Source: Candolleomyces eurysporus
Taxonomy: Eukaryota > Basidiomycota > Agaricomycetes > Agaricales > Psathyrellaceae
Direction: 5' to 3'
Assembly: GCA_027579435.1 (NCBI GenBank)
Contig: JANBPK010001678.1
Location: forward strand, 1 to 16,864
Length of the DNA: 16,864 nt
Shown: piece after piece, positions 16,745-16,864 of the stretch
Numbering within the stretch: position 1 is the first letter of the stretch
Layout: each line of letters opens with the position of its first letter
Translations under genes and position numbers: made by a program
Notes under the pieces: generated by a model
The model's input: only the letters and a program-made list of their open reading frames with translations
Database searches by the model: none
What the model was told of the DNA's origin: nothing

Positions 16745-16864
16745 GTATGGGGGGGTAGTGTAGAGTATTAAGAATTTACAGATTCTCTCTNCTTGTGCAC
16801 ACTGATTCCAAGTAATCGAGGGGTACTCGATAATCACACAGTTAACCCTAAGGTTACTTCTTTA
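16745..16864 (+). repeat. Probable polypurine tract and start of a further LTR, cut by window end
   Basis: TATGGGGGGGTAG (16746-16758) resembles a polypurine tract and is followed at 16759 by TGTAGAGTATTAAG, a plausible LTR start. The sequence after it is CpG-bearing and unlike the other LTRs in the window. An inverted repeat ATCGAG/CTCGAT lies at 16815-16831. The far end is outside the window, so the LTR cannot be confirmed. An N is at 16791. Confidence 0.5.

Noticed and set aside
16849..16856. AACCCTAA, one unit of the common fungal telomere repeat
   Set aside because: Only a single unit is present, in an LTR-like context; there is no array.
1..16864. CRISPR array, operons, riboswitches or bacterial promoters
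   Set aside because: There is no regularly spaced short repeat and no bacterial gene organisation; the content is fungal retrotransposon sequence.

Overview
The window is a transposon graveyard from a fungus, most likely a mushroom-forming basidiomycete (Agaricomycetes). The evidence is the style of its Ty1/copia reverse transcriptase, a Ty3/gypsy integrase ending in a chromodomain, and a Myb/SANT-like DNA-binding protein of a kind common in transposons of such fungi. The assignment rests on protein style, not on a search. I see no bacterial gene organisation, rRNA, tRNA or CRISPR array, and no host gene I can name.

Layout. 1-2308 is the 3' part of a fairly young, CpG-rich copia element: linker, reverse transcriptase, RNase H, polypurine tract and 3' LTR. 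It sits in an older, decayed copia element in the same orientation (protease to integrase, 2309-3405). A reverse solo LTR of the first family follows (3406-3755). 3756-5202 holds an unrecognised decayed reading frame on the minus strand, split by a 429-bp solo LTR with perfect TCCAG duplications. 5112-7167 holds, on the minus strand, a copia gag start, its leader and a third LTR of the first family. That LTR has itself been hit by a 668-bp solo LTR (GAGTC duplications) and a 272-bp MITE (TAA duplications). 7182-7577 is a tandem, foldback-containing repeat at the break of a minus-strand copia reverse transcriptase relic (7578-8177).

8359-9402 has a candidate LTR and an unrecognised decayed frame. 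10099-11156 is a Myb/SANT-like transposon protein gene inactivated by five stop codons and by a second copy of the same 272-bp MITE. 11157-13180 is the 3' end of a Ty3/gypsy chromovirus on the minus strand: integrase tail, chromodomain, an extra small ORF with a Cys-pair tail, polypurine tract and 488-bp LTR. 13454-13776 is a more decayed copy of that LTR. 13777-16740 is CpG-poor sequence without a recognisable gene. The window closes with a polypurine tract and the start of another probable LTR.

Nothing here looks like a functional multi-gene system. The parts relate as insertion layers, and target duplications give the order of events. The best-supported candidates for something undescribed are the 272-bp MITE family, whose insertion sites can be read exactly, and the extra ORF 3' of the gypsy chromodomain. 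Older layers have lost CpG almost completely while young insertions keep it, which suggests methylation-linked decay. Isolated Ns, most beside homopolymers, suggest a draft assembly, so some frameshifts may be sequencing errors.
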